This document shows, piece after piece, positions 7,274-15,574 of a stretch of DNA of 24,385 nucleotides. The position numbers and the translations under genes are program-made. Source of the DNA: Thermoflexales bacterium. GTDB lineage: Bacteria; Chloroflexota; Anaerolineae; B4-G1. The notes beneath the pieces were generated by a model, which saw nothing but the letters and a program-made list of their open reading frames with translations, had not been told where the DNA came from and made no database searches. The DNA lies in contig SKQX01000063.1 in assembly GCA_007118795.1 (NCBI GenBank), forward strand, positions 1-24,385. Direction: 5' to 3'. Within the stretch, counting starts at the first letter, position 1, and each line of letters begins with the position of its first letter.

Positions 7274-8230
7274 ATGCGCGTGGTTCACCGCTTGGGGGAT
7301 GTTGACACGACCTCGCGCTGCCACGTTACCATCGGGGTCTTCGACGGGGTTCATCTGGGGCACCAGCGGATCATCCGGGGCCTGGTAGACGTCGCACGGC
7401 GCGCGGGCGGAATCGCCGTCGCCCTTACTTTCGATCCCCATCCCGCTGCTGTGCTCGGGGAGAACCCCCCGGCCCTCCTCACCACGGTCGGCGAACGCAT
7501 CGAGCTTATGGCGGATCTTGGTCTCGACACGCTGGTCGTCTTCCCCTTCACTGAGGAAGTGGCTCACACCCCTGCTGCTGACTTTCTGGAGCGTGTCACT
7601 GACACGCTCCAGTTGGCTGAGCTGTGGGTCGGGCCGGATTTCACCCTCGGGCGGGAACAGATTGGAGATGTCGAGTTCCTGCGGCGTATGGCGTCTCGGT
7701 CAGACTTCGAAGTGCGGGTCGTCGAGCCCGTCAGGTGGGGAGGGGATGTTGTGCACAGCAGCCGGGTGCGACGTGCGCTGGGGCGAGGTGATATCGACGA
7801 GGCGGCCGGTTGCCTGGGGCGCCCCTATCGGCTGCGAGGGGTCGTCGTCCACGGGCGGGGGCTCGGTGCCAATATCGGCGTGCCCACGGCTAACATCGCG
7901 CCGCCGCCCAACCGCCTCATCCCTGCGCCCGGCGTCTATGCCTGTTGGGGACACACCGAGCGATACGGCGTCTTTCCCGCGGCGACTAACGTAGGTATCC
8001 GTCCGACCTTCGCAGCTCCAGCTGCTGCGTCAGGGTTGACCGTGGAGGCGCATCTTCTCGACTTCGATCCGCACCTCGATCTGTACGATCAGGTGCTGGG
8101 GATCGACTTCATCGCTCGTCTGCGGGATGAGCGGACCTATCCGACGTTGAACGCGCTGGTGAGCCAGCTTCACGAGGACATCGCGCAGACTCGAAGTCTT
8201 CTTCGCCAACGAGCCCCGGCCGCTACGTGA
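7274..8230 (+). CDS. ribF: Bifunctional riboflavin kinase / FAD synthetase RibF
   Basis: RibF phosphorylates riboflavin to FMN and adenylates FMN to FAD. The 318-residue protein has an N-terminal nucleotidyltransferase domain with GVFDGVHLGH (21-30), TFDPHP and the HSSRVRRAL segment. A C-terminal flavokinase domain follows, with GRGLGANIGVPTANI and a LYDQVLGIDFIARLRDE-type ending. Both halves look intact. I chose the ATG at 7274; a TTG immediately before it is in frame. It is the last gene of the nusA operon and faces the minus-strand gene that ends at 8358. Confidence 0.95.
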   Translation: MRVVHRLGDVDTTSRCHVTIGVFDGVHLGHQRIIRGLVDVARRAGGIAVALTFDPHPAAVLGENPPALLTTVGERIELMADLGLDTLVVFPFTEEVAHTPAADFLERVTDTLQLAELWVGPDFTLGREQIGDVEFLRRMASRSDFEVRVVEPVRWGGDVVHSSRVRRALGRGDIDEAAGCLGRPYRLRGVVVHGRGLGANIGVPTANIAPPPNRLIPAPGVYACWGHTERYGVFPAATNVGIRPTFAAPAAASGLTVEAHLLDFDPHLDLYDQVLGIDFIARLRDERTYPTLNALVSQLHEDIAQTRSLLRQRAPAAT

Positions 8231-8357
8231 CGTGATCGTCTCCGGGCTAGTCCGCCCCTGGGCCTGAGCAGGCCATCGGGGAAGTCCGAGACCGCTCCCT
8301 CAATCGCGGCCCCCGGCGGGTGAATCATCCAGACCCCGTCTCGCCTCGACTGTCGTT
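8231..8357. other. Short convergent gap with a small palindrome
   Basis: The gap between two converging genes contains the palindrome GGCCTGAGCAGGCC (8261-8274). It has no T-run on either strand, so an intrinsic terminator is possible but not convincing. Confidence 0.3.
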
Positions 8358-9713
8358 CTATCGCAGTCCGCCGATCTCGAATGAATGGGCCAGGAGTTCC
8401 AGGATAGCCACCGAGGTATCTGGTCTTCGGTACTGAAGCTCGATCAACTGGGTCTGTCCCGCTTCCACCAACCAGGGCAGCCGGGGGGTCGTCGAGATCA
8501 GCTCGCCGGTCCCGTCGTCGGAGGTCAGGACTATAGCTGTCGATTCGACGGTCAGGGGATGCGCCCCCTGGTTGCGCACTTGCCCCAGGATGATCAGGGT
8601 GCCACCATCGTCGCTGAGGAAAGCATCGTCGATGATCACCTCCGCCTGAGCTTCGGCATCGGGGCCCTCTTCCCCTTTGTGGGGGATCACGATACCCGCC
8701 GTCTCCAATCCGGGCCGAGGTGTGAACACCCACCTGAGGCTCGAACCGGGCAAGCGCTGCGGGACCAGATAGCCGGCCGTAGCCTGAGCCGAGGCGCCCG
8801 GCGCGATCTCTCCGCTGAGGGGGCCGTTCCGTCCTGCCTCGCTGGCGGAGCGAGAGACCAGATACGTGTTTCCCAGATCATCCAGCAGCCTCATGGAGAA
8901 CGGATGGGTCGCCAAGTCCGCATCTCCCATGTTCTCCACCGAGAACTCCACTAGATAGTACGTGGCCCCTGGGGGCAGATCGTCCGCTCGGTGGGTGTAG
9001 GCCTGCGTGACCGTGACCCTGACATCGCCGACAACCACCGCTTGACCGACTTGCCCTGCCCCTTCCGGAACAGCGGGGTCTATTGGTCCCTCCTCCGCCA
9101 GGTATGCAGCTGTCGCCACTTCCCACGTCTCATCGGCGGCCAGGACGAGCGTCAGCTGTGGGCTTCGCTGCGCCATCACGCTCTCATCGCCAGCTGGCGC
9201 TGTCCGGCGCTCGCCAAAGCTGAAACGCAGCCCGGTGCCGTTCGCGAACTGGAGCTCGATCGGGTCCCCCGTCACTAGACTGGTCAGCAGTGCCTCGTTT
9301 TCTGCCGTCGGTTCCAGGCCGACCACGTAGTTGACCACCGTCCCGCATAACCACAGTGCCACATCGGATCGCTCCGCCGGGTAGCTCCAAGTCTCTACCT
9401 CGGGTGCAATGGGCTCCAGCGAAAAGGTGATCCCTTTGGCCGTTAGCGCCACGGGTAGGCCGATGCTGATCTCGACATCTCCACTGCTGACGATGACTTC
9501 GCAGTCCGGCGTTGGGCCCACGGGGGCTTCCAGCTCGGGGGATGGCGGCGTCCCGTCCGCCGTCTGATCCGCGCCCCGGAGACCGACAAAGATGACGACG
9601 GCGCCCGCCAAACATAACAGGACGATGCCGCCCACGATGGACGCGATTTTCAGGTGACGCCGAGAGACGGTGAACTCGCCTGTCTCGTTCCCTGCGGGGG
9701 CCGGTTCGCTCAT
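8358..9713 (-). CDS. Membrane-anchored protein with DUF4352-like extracellular domain
   Basis: The 451-residue protein has a short cytoplasmic N-terminus, one membrane helix (about 22-45) and a large outside part that looks all-beta. Residues about 223-343 resemble the immunoglobulin-like DUF4352 fold: a VTVTQAYTHR strand, YYLVEFSVENMGDADL, a LLDDLGNTYLV segment and LSGEIAPGASAQATAGYLVP. A further beta domain lies on each side (about 70-200 and 355-451). No catalytic motif is visible. The ATG is preceded closely by the stop of the upstream gene (3 bases between them), so it is cotranscribed with the secreted PPC protein and possibly translated by coupling. Its function is unknown; a surface or cargo-binding role is only an inference from its architecture. 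Confidence 0.8.
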   Translation of the reverse strand: MSEPAPAGNETGEFTVSRRHLKIASIVGGIVLLCLAGAVVIFVGLRGADQTADGTPPSPELEAPVGPTPDCEVIVSSGDVEISIGLPVALTAKGITFSLEPIAPEVETWSYPAERSDVALWLCGTVVNYVVGLEPTAENEALLTSLVTGDPIELQFANGTGLRFSFGERRTAPAGDESVMAQRSPQLTLVLAADETWEVATAAYLAEEGPIDPAVPEGAGQVGQAVVVGDVRVTVTQAYTHRADDLPPGATYYLVEFSVENMGDADLATHPFSMRLLDDLGNTYLVSRSASEAGRNGPLSGEIAPGASAQATAGYLVPQRLPGSSLRWVFTPRPGLETAGIVIPHKGEEGPDAEAQAEVIIDDAFLSDDGGTLIILGQVRNQGAHPLTVESTAIVLTSDDGTGELISTTPRLPWLVEAGQTQLIELQYRRPDTSVAILELLAHSFEIGGLR

Positions 9714-9716
9714 AGC

Positions 9717-11651
9717 CTAAGGGACTCCTCCCCCCCCGGAGCGCGGCGGCACCCGCACTTGGACGTTCGCCTCATCTCCCGTGATCAGGCGGCTGAATCT
9801 CAAGAACGGGATGGCGATCCGCACGGGCCCCTGTGCCGAGACAGTAAAGGCCAGGCTCCCTTCAGTTCCGGTGAAGTCTCGGGCCAGCAGGGCGTTGGAG
9901 GCCACCTCGTACGCGTGCACCGAGAGTCCTGCAATGCCCTCCCCGGCGCTCGGTCGAAGGTCGTTGTCGGCGTCGTAGTAGACCATGACACTGACAGGCA
10001 CGAATCGCGGCGGAGAGTTCGGCACGGCCGTGGGCGTTGAGATGGTTCGCACGGACAGTGCCGGGTTCGCGGACTCCGGGGTCTCGACCGGTGACTCAGG
10101 CGGCGTTGCTGTGGGCGTGGGGGTCGCCGTGGGGGTCGATATCGGGGTCGGCAGCTTCGCCGACGGGTCAGGCGTCGCTTTGGGAACCGGGGTGCCGACG
10201 TCCACGAACGGCGTGGTGCTCTTCTCACAGCGCAGGGTGTAGTTGCTGTTGGCCAGGTCGGGCGGGGTACGATCGCCGTGGCCAATCAGGATGTACAACC
10301 ACCCGTCGTAGTCGGAGTAGAAGCTGAAGGCGGCGTTCAGATTGCAGGGCGAGATGTCGTCGTTCCCTCCGATGGCCTCATCCCACGACGGGCCCCGGAA
10401 CATGATCATGTTAGGATCCACCCCGGGATCCAGATCTGACGTGAAACACCTGTAATGGAGGCCTGGCTTGACCCACAACTTGTAGAAATCGTTGTCGGGT
10501 CCCTCCCCGAATGGCGGCACGAAGTTGAAGACCAGATCCTGATCCAAGGGGATGATGCAGGCTAGCTCGAAGGTGGGGTTGGGCTCGCAATCATCGGCCC
10601 GGGCCCGAATCGGTTCTGGCGTGGGGGTCGGTCCGGGTGTAGGAGCGACGATCTCTGTGATGGTCAGGTCGTAGCTGCCGACCGACGGGACGTTGTTCCG
10701 CACCACCACGTAGTAGTATCCGTCGTACTCCGACTGCCAGGTCACCAGGGACGCGAATCCACCACCGCTATCTTCGTCTCTGGCGATCCTCTGGCGATCC
10801 GTATCGTAGATCTCCAGGACGGTGTCGACACCGGCAAGGTCGCTCGTCGACGCTTGGTACCAACGGCCGCTGCGCGTATAGTACTGGAAGAAGTCCACGT
10901 CCTCCGGTGAGTGGAAGGTCAACTCCAAAACGAGTGGTACTTGGACCGGCAGAAGTGGTGCCTCCTCAAAGGTGTCATTGGGCTCGTAGGGGTCAGGCTG
11001 TATGTCCACGACCACCGTCGGCGTGGGCGTTGGCGTCGGCGCAACGAAGGACGTATCGAGCTCGTAGTGGCCTCCGCTGCAGAGCGGTGTGATCTGGAAG
11101 ATCTTGAAGAAGTACGGTCCCTGAGTCTCTGGCCGGAGAACCACCCGGGCTCGGTTGGTGCTCACCGGGTCCGCGTCCTCCACGACCACATTCATGTTGG
11201 CGTCGTAGACCGTGATGCCGAGGTTGTAGTTCGTCGTCCTGCTGGGAAGGGCCTCCACGATGTACGAGGCCCCGATTTGGGCATTGTCCAGGCGGAACCA
11301 GTCTGTGTGCACCGGAAGTTCGTCACCGGGGGTCCCATCGGACACCAGGGCCAGGTTACCGTAATCGGCCAGGGGCACCGCGTCCGCGGCACAGACATTG
11401 GGGTCCGTTCCTGCCGGACACGCGTTTCTATTGTTCAGGCTATCCGTCGTCGTCACCGCGAGCGTGCACCTGATCTCCTCGCTTTGCTGCCGCAGCGCCG
11501 GTGCGGGTCCGACGAACGGACCGACCAAGGTGTCTTCGGCGCGCGGCGCGGCTAAAGCAGCGCTGCGGTGGTCGGGCAAGATGCGGAAGACAATCAGCAG
11601 AGAGGCGATGCTTGCCGCTGCCACCAGTAGCAGCAGGTGAGACCGTTTCAT
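9717..11651 (-). CDS. Secreted protein with PPC-type domains, Pro/Thr linkers and a Cna-B/SdrD-like C-terminal domain
   Basis: The 644-residue protein starts with a signal sequence (hydrophobic 6-24, Ala-rich cleavage region near 31-37). Three related beta domains follow, at about 55-204, 218-334 and 352-476. The middle one is a classical bacterial pre-peptidase C-terminal (PPC) domain: DPYEPNDTFEEA, a DVDFF motif and GYYYVVVRNN. The other two are more divergent and contain several Cys residues, which suggests disulfides. Linkers rich in Thr-Pro (205-213, 335-348, 484-548) separate the domains. The C-terminal part (about 550-636) has YYDADNDLRPSAGEGIAGL, as in SdrD/Cna-B-like domains. No protease domain and no sorting signal are present. 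I prefer the ATG at 11651 over the GTG at 11657 because of the GGAGG spacing. Confidence 0.82.
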   Translation of the reverse strand: MKRSHLLLLVAAASIASLLIVFRILPDHRSAALAAPRAEDTLVGPFVGPAPALRQQSEEIRCTLAVTTTDSLNNRNACPAGTDPNVCAADAVPLADYGNLALVSDGTPGDELPVHTDWFRLDNAQIGASYIVEALPSRTTNYNLGITVYDANMNVVVEDADPVSTNRARVVLRPETQGPYFFKIFQITPLCSGGHYELDTSFVAPTPTPTPTVVVDIQPDPYEPNDTFEEAPLLPVQVPLVLELTFHSPEDVDFFQYYTRSGRWYQASTSDLAGVDTVLEIYDTDRQRIARDEDSGGGFASLVTWQSEYDGYYYVVVRNNVPSVGSYDLTITEIVAPTPGPTPTPEPIRARADDCEPNPTFELACIIPLDQDLVFNFVPPFGEGPDNDFYKLWVKPGLHYRCFTSDLDPGVDPNMIMFRGPSWDEAIGGNDDISPCNLNAAFSFYSDYDGWLYILIGHGDRTPPDLANSNYTLRCEKSTTPFVDVGTPVPKATPDPSAKLPTPISTPTATPTPTATPPESPVETPESANPALSVRTISTPTAVPNSPPRFVPVSVMVYYDADNDLRPSAGEGIAGLSVHAYEVASNALLARDFTGTEGSLAFTVSAQGPVRIAIPFLRFSRLITGDEANVQVRVPPRSGGGGVP

Positions 11652-11707
11652 AGTCACCTACCTCCTCGCCCGTCGACGCCCTTCGTCCAACAAGCTCTCA
11701 CCCAGCT

Positions 11708-11736
11708 ATAATACCACGGAAGAGAGCGCAGTTCAA
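11708..11736 (-). promoter_or_regulatory. Promoter of the PPC/DUF4352 gene pair
   Basis: On the minus strand TTGAAC (11731-11736), a 17-base spacer and TATTAT (11708-11713) precede the PPC gene, giving a leader of about 50 bases with a GAGGAGG ribosome binding site. Confidence 0.6.
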
Positions 11737-11821
11737 GCCCCGTCGTTATGGCTCTGGAGAGTCGGTCGCAGGTTGGTGGGGGGGCTGAGCCAATTCCAGG
11801 GCTCCAGATGGACCAGTGCGC

Positions 11822-12775
11822 CTACGGCCCCTCGAATCCCAGGTGGCGCAGCTGACGTTCGTCCTCCCGCCACATCTTACGAACCTTGACCCACAGATCG
11901 AGATACACTTTGCCGCCCACCAGGCGCTCCACGGCCCGCCGCCCGTTCAAGCCGATCTGCCGGATCATGCGCCCCTTCTCCCCGATGACGATACCCTTCT
12001 GTGATTCCCGTTCCACAAAGATGTTCGCCGCCACATAGGTCACATCCTGCTCCCGCTCTTTGAACTCCTCGACCACGACGGCGACCGAGTGGGGAACCTC
12101 GTGGTAGGTGTGACGGAGTACCTGCTCCCGGATGAGCTCGGCTACGATCTGCCGTTCGGTCTGATCAGTGATGTACTCCCGGGGGTAGTAGCGTGGGCCC
12201 TCGGGGAGCACGGCCAGGATCCTCTCCAACAACGCGTCCAGGTTCGTCCCCTCGGTGGCGACGGTCATCATCCACTCGTCGTGGAAAGGGGCCAGGTCCC
12301 AGTAGGCCTCGGTGTGGGGTTCTACATTCTCGGGTGGCAGGCGGTCCATCTTGTTCAGAACCAGGATGATCGGCGCGTCGGTCTGTTCTGCCAGGATACG
12401 GGCAATCATGCGGTCCTCCTCCTGGGGTGGCACCGAGGCGTCGACCAGAAACAGCACCACGTCGGCGTCCGGGATAGCGCTGGTGGCCGTCCTGACCATG
12501 ATCTCGCCCAACCTGTGGAGGGGACGGTGGATTCCCGGGGTATCGACGAATATGATCTGGCAGGTCTCCCGGGTGAGAATCCCCAGAATGCGGCTCCGCG
12601 TGGTCTGTGGCTTCGAGGAAACGATGGCCACTTTCTCTCCCACGTAGTGGTTCATGAGCGTGGACTTGCCCACGTTGGGCCGGCCGATGACCGCGACGAA
12701 ACCCGATTTATGTCCCTCGGGAACCGCGTACGGATCGGAGGACGCGTCGTTGAAAACTTCAGCACTCAATGGCAT
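11822..12775 (-). CDS. era: GTPase Era (16S rRNA/30S assembly)
   Basis: Era is a GTPase that binds the 3' end of 16S rRNA during 30S assembly. The 317-residue protein has GRPNVGKS (31-38), DTPGIHRP (78-85) and NKMD (141-144). The C-terminal KH domain carries GEKG (265-268) followed by MIRQIGLNGRRAVERLVGGKVYLDLWVKV, shown here in two parts because it is the family's clearest signature. A 25-residue N-terminal extension precedes the G domain. The ATG at 12775 is preceded by AGGTG that nearly touches it; a TTG two codons further in would have better spacing. The gene stands in the same direction as the EF-G-like gene, 490 bases downstream of it. Confidence 0.95.
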   Translation of the reverse strand: MPLSAEVFNDASSDPYAVPEGHKSGFVAVIGRPNVGKSTLMNHYVGEKVAIVSSKPQTTRSRILGILTRETCQIIFVDTPGIHRPLHRLGEIMVRTATSAIPDADVVLFLVDASVPPQEEDRMIARILAEQTDAPIILVLNKMDRLPPENVEPHTEAYWDLAPFHDEWMMTVATEGTNLDALLERILAVLPEGPRYYPREYITDQTERQIVAELIREQVLRHTYHEVPHSVAVVVEEFKEREQDVTYVAANIFVERESQKGIVIGEKGRMIRQIGLNGRRAVERLVGGKVYLDLWVKVRKMWREDERQLRHLGFEGP

Positions 12776-13265
12776 CACCTCAGATAGCGACTATCGGTCC
12801 ACCGCCAGAGAAGGATAGAAAACGCATCGGTTCCAGAAGACCAAAGGCTCCCCCAAATTCTATGAACCGGACACCTGGGAGGTTCCAGGAAGTGAAGCTC
12901 ACCTTTCAGAGCCCTACGCTCTCTCCAGCAACCTGCCTTCCTCCAGCAGGTCTGAGGGTATCGCGGCCGGGTATAGGCCTGTCGGGCTTGGCGGTATGGG
13001 TCATTGGGCGCCGGCGGCGGGCGCAGTACGGCACACCGGATGGGCAGTCAACGCGGTCGGCTGCCGTACCCAAATTCACGCCGATACCACCGGTTTGAAT
13101 TAGCTCTTAGGTCAGGCAGCGGCCTCGAGCCGAGGGTCCTACCCCCTGAGACGCCGGTGCCATTATCAGGCGATAAGCGTCGGTATTCCCACCCCATCAC
13201 TCCCCCACGACTGATCGACCTCACGGACCTGGCCCGTCCCAACGTGTCACCTGGGCAGCGGGTTG
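12776..13265. other. 490-base gap between the EF-G-like gene and era, with clustered small hairpins
   Basis: No convincing gene is present on either strand. Four perfect short hairpins follow each other in 12874-12950: CCTGG/CCAGG (12874-12889), GTGA/TCAC (12892-12902), AGAGC/GCTCT (12908-12922) and CCTGC/GCAGG (12932-12950). A minus-strand TAGAAT (12857-12862) could be a -10 box for era, but no good -35 box lies upstream. A GATAG/CTATC hairpin sits just before the era start. No intrinsic terminator for the EF-G-like gene was seen. Confidence 0.5.
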
Positions 13266-15329
13266 CTACGTCTCTTTCTGTCGCTGATGCTCCTCGATGA
13301 TCTCCTGCATCAAGTGAGACGGGACCTGCTCGTAATGATCGAACTCCATTGAGAAGAGGCCGCGGCCCTGGGTCAGGCTCCGTAGATCGGTTGCGTACCG
13401 CTGCATCTCGGCGAAGGGAGCCAGCGCGTTGATCACTGTCTTTCCGGTGCTCTGGGCCATCCCTTGCACGTGAGCGCGCCTGGTGTTGAGGTCCCCAATG
13501 ATGTCCCCCGTGTACTCCTCGGGCACGGTGACGGATACCCGATAGATAGGTTCCAGCAACACGGGCTCGGCTCCCTTGACCACCTTCTTGAAGGCCTCTC
13601 TCCCCGCGATCTGGAAGGCGATGTCCTTGGAATCGACCGGGTGTTCCTTCCCGTCGTAAACCACGGCCCGCACGTCGACCACGGGATAGCCGGCGATGAC
13701 GCCCTGGTTGATGATCTGGCGGATTCCCTTTTCGATGGAGCCTTGGAACCCCGTCGAGATGGCGCCGCCGCTCACCTCCCACTCGTACTCGAAGCCAGAG
13801 CCGCGAGGCAGCGGTTCTAGCCGCAGGTGGACCTCGGCGAACTGGCCAGCTCCACCGGTCTGCTTCTTGTGCCGGTACTGGTCCGCGTAGGTGCGACTGA
13901 TGGTCTCCTGATAGGCGACCTTGGGTATCGACGTCTCCACCTCGACGTCGAACCGGTTCGACATGCGCTGGATGGCGATGTCCACGTGAGCGCCACCCAT
14001 TCCCTGAAGGAGCATCTGCTTTGTGCTGGCCTCCTGGTGCCAGCGCAGCGTCGGATCCTCCTCGCAGATTCGGCTCATAGTGGGGCCGAGTTTGGCCTGG
14101 TCTGCCTTGCTCTTGGGCTGGACAGCCACGCTGTACACGGGCGGGGGGAAGACTGGACCCGGCAATGCCACAGGATGCTCCTCAGCACAGAGCGTGTCTC
14201 CCGTCAGGGTGTTCGCCAGTTTGGCCACAGCCCCTATGTCCCCGGCCTGCAGCATAGGGACGCTGATCTGCTCCTTGCCGCGCATCACGTACAGCTGACC
14301 TAGCCGCTCCGTTTCACCTGCCCGCTCATTCAGCACCCGGCTGTCCGATCGGATCGTGCCCCGAAAGACGCGGAAGTAGGTCAACTTCCCGACGTACGGG
14401 TCGGCCGTCGTCTTGAAGACCAGAGCGGCCAGCGGTCCGTCTTCCTCTGCCGAGATCGTCTCTTCCCCGGACGGTCCCTCGGCCGTGATCCCCTCGCGAT
14501 CGGCAGGAGACGGAACCAGGCTGACCAGGGTGTTAAGCAGGGCCTTCGCTCCTATATTCTCCGTCGCTGCAGTGACGATCACGGGCACCGCGGTCTGCTC
14601 CCGCCCCGCGTTTCGCAGCCCCCGCTGAATCTCCGCCTCGGTGAGATCCTCGCCCTCCAGATACTTCATGATCAACTCGTCATCGGCCTCGGCTGCTGCC
14701 TCGATCAGTTGAACCCGGGCCTCCTCCGCTTCATCCCTTGCGTGAGCGGGGATATCGGCTGCTTTTCCGTCGGCACCCATCAAGGCCTGCATGCTCAAAA
14801 GGTCGATCACCCCGGCGCACTCCTCTGCCGTGCCCAGGGGAAGATGGGTGAGGACGAAGTTCTCGTCGAAGGTCTCCTCCAACGCTTCCAAGGTACGGTT
14901 CAGGTCCACGTTCTCTCGGTTGATCTTGTTGATCACTACTGCCCGCGGTAGACCGTGCTCCTCGGCGAATTTCCACACCAACTCGGTACCCACCTCGACC
15001 CCAGAGACGGCATCCACGACGATCAGTGCCGCGTCGGCCACGCGCACGGCGCTCTTCACCTCGCCGACGAAGTCCGTGTATCCCGGGGTATCCAAGACGT
15101 TGATCTTGTGCCCCTTCCACTCTACTGGCACCAGCGCCAGGTTGAGGGAGATGTGACGGCGCCTTTCCTCTTCGTCGTAGTCGGACACGGTGGTGCCCTC
15201 CTCGACCACGCCCATACGGTTGATGGCACCACTGGTGTATAGCATGGCCTCGGCCAGAGAGGTCTTGCCGGAACTGCCATGACCCAGCAAGACCACGTTT
15301 CGCAGCTGATCGGTGTGATACTCCTTCAT
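13266..15329 (-). CDS. fusA: EF-G-like translational GTPase (EF-G2 type paralogue)
   Basis: The 687-residue protein has the five-domain plan of EF-G: G domain, domain II, domain III, domain IV (TGGAGQFAEV; KEHPVDSKDIAFQIAG tip loop) and domain V (EPIYRVSVTVPEEYTGDIIG). Its P-loop GHGSSGKTSL (16-25) and DTPGYTDF (80-87) match the EF-G2/EF-G-like subgroup known from Thermus, not canonical EF-G, which has AHIDAGKTT and DTPGHVDF. The catalytic His is thus Tyr83-84 region (DTPGY). Most strikingly, the guanine-specificity motif NKxD reads NKIN (134-137). I chose the ATG at 15329, since the longer frame upstream runs through the promoter. It may be a specialised ribosome factor; a normal EF-G is expected elsewhere. 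Confidence 0.88.
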   Translation of the reverse strand: MKEYHTDQLRNVVLLGHGSSGKTSLAEAMLYTSGAINRMGVVEEGTTVSDYDEEERRRHISLNLALVPVEWKGHKINVLDTPGYTDFVGEVKSAVRVADAALIVVDAVSGVEVGTELVWKFAEEHGLPRAVVINKINRENVDLNRTLEALEETFDENFVLTHLPLGTAEECAGVIDLLSMQALMGADGKAADIPAHARDEAEEARVQLIEAAAEADDELIMKYLEGEDLTEAEIQRGLRNAGREQTAVPVIVTAATENIGAKALLNTLVSLVPSPADREGITAEGPSGEETISAEEDGPLAALVFKTTADPYVGKLTYFRVFRGTIRSDSRVLNERAGETERLGQLYVMRGKEQISVPMLQAGDIGAVAKLANTLTGDTLCAEEHPVALPGPVFPPPVYSVAVQPKSKADQAKLGPTMSRICEEDPTLRWHQEASTKQMLLQGMGGAHVDIAIQRMSNRFDVEVETSIPKVAYQETISRTYADQYRHKKQTGGAGQFAEVHLRLEPLPRGSGFEYEWEVSGGAISTGFQGSIEKGIRQIINQGVIAGYPVVDVRAVVYDGKEHPVDSKDIAFQIAGREAFKKVVKGAEPVLLEPIYRVSVTVPEEYTGDIIGDLNTRRAHVQGMAQSTGKTVINALAPFAEMQRYATDLRSLTQGRGLFSMEFDHYEQVPSHLMQEIIEEHQRQKET

Positions 15330-15470
15330 CAAGACAGTAACTCCCTTGGATCTAGTCCTTCTACGAAAGGCATAGCGGGCACAGATGAGCGGATGATGAA
15401 CCGAGGCGGTACTTCGCATTCGGCGCCCAACGCGCTGACCCGATGCTCTCAAGCTGATGAAATCGTGTCT

Positions 15471-15499
15471 ATTCTAAACGAGAATCAGGGAGCTGTCAA
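15471..15499 (-). promoter_or_regulatory. Promoter of the EF-G-like gene
   Basis: On the minus strand a perfect TTGACA (15494-15499), a 17-base spacer and TAGAAT (15471-15476) are found, which gives a leader of about 135 bases. The box pair is identical to that of the upp promoter. Confidence 0.8.
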
Positions 15500-15528
15500 T
15501 TGCCTACGGGGAAGAAGCGTAGTACACT
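15500..15528 (+). promoter_or_regulatory. Promoter of tnaA, abutting the divergent EF-G-like promoter
   Basis: TTGCCT (15500-15505), a 17-base spacer and TACACT (15523-15528) precede tnaA by about 45 bases. The -35 box starts at the base next to the -35 box of the opposite promoter. Confidence 0.55.
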
Positions 15529-15574
15529 GCCTGTTGTACCTCGATCGATTACCAGTCAGGGAAAGGAGGGAAGA

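Noticed and set aside
10085..10165. Short GTGGGCGTGGGGGTC-like direct repeats
   Set aside because: They are coding sequence for the Thr-Pro linker of the PPC protein, a low-complexity segment and not an independent repeat or CRISPR.
11701..11720. Plus-strand promoter from the TATAAT at 11707-11712
   Set aside because: There is no plus-strand -35 box at the right distance and no plus-strand gene downstream. The same bases fit a minus-strand promoter for the PPC gene.
12776..13000. T-box riboswitch upstream of era
   Set aside because: AGAGAGC- and TGGAACC-like strings occur, but there is no full GGGTGGNACCGCG element, no terminator, and era is not a T-box target.
12769..13300. Plus-strand open frames antisense to the era leader and the EF-G-like 3' end
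   Set aside because: No ribosome binding sites, no recognisable domains, and they overlap the ends of well-supported genes.
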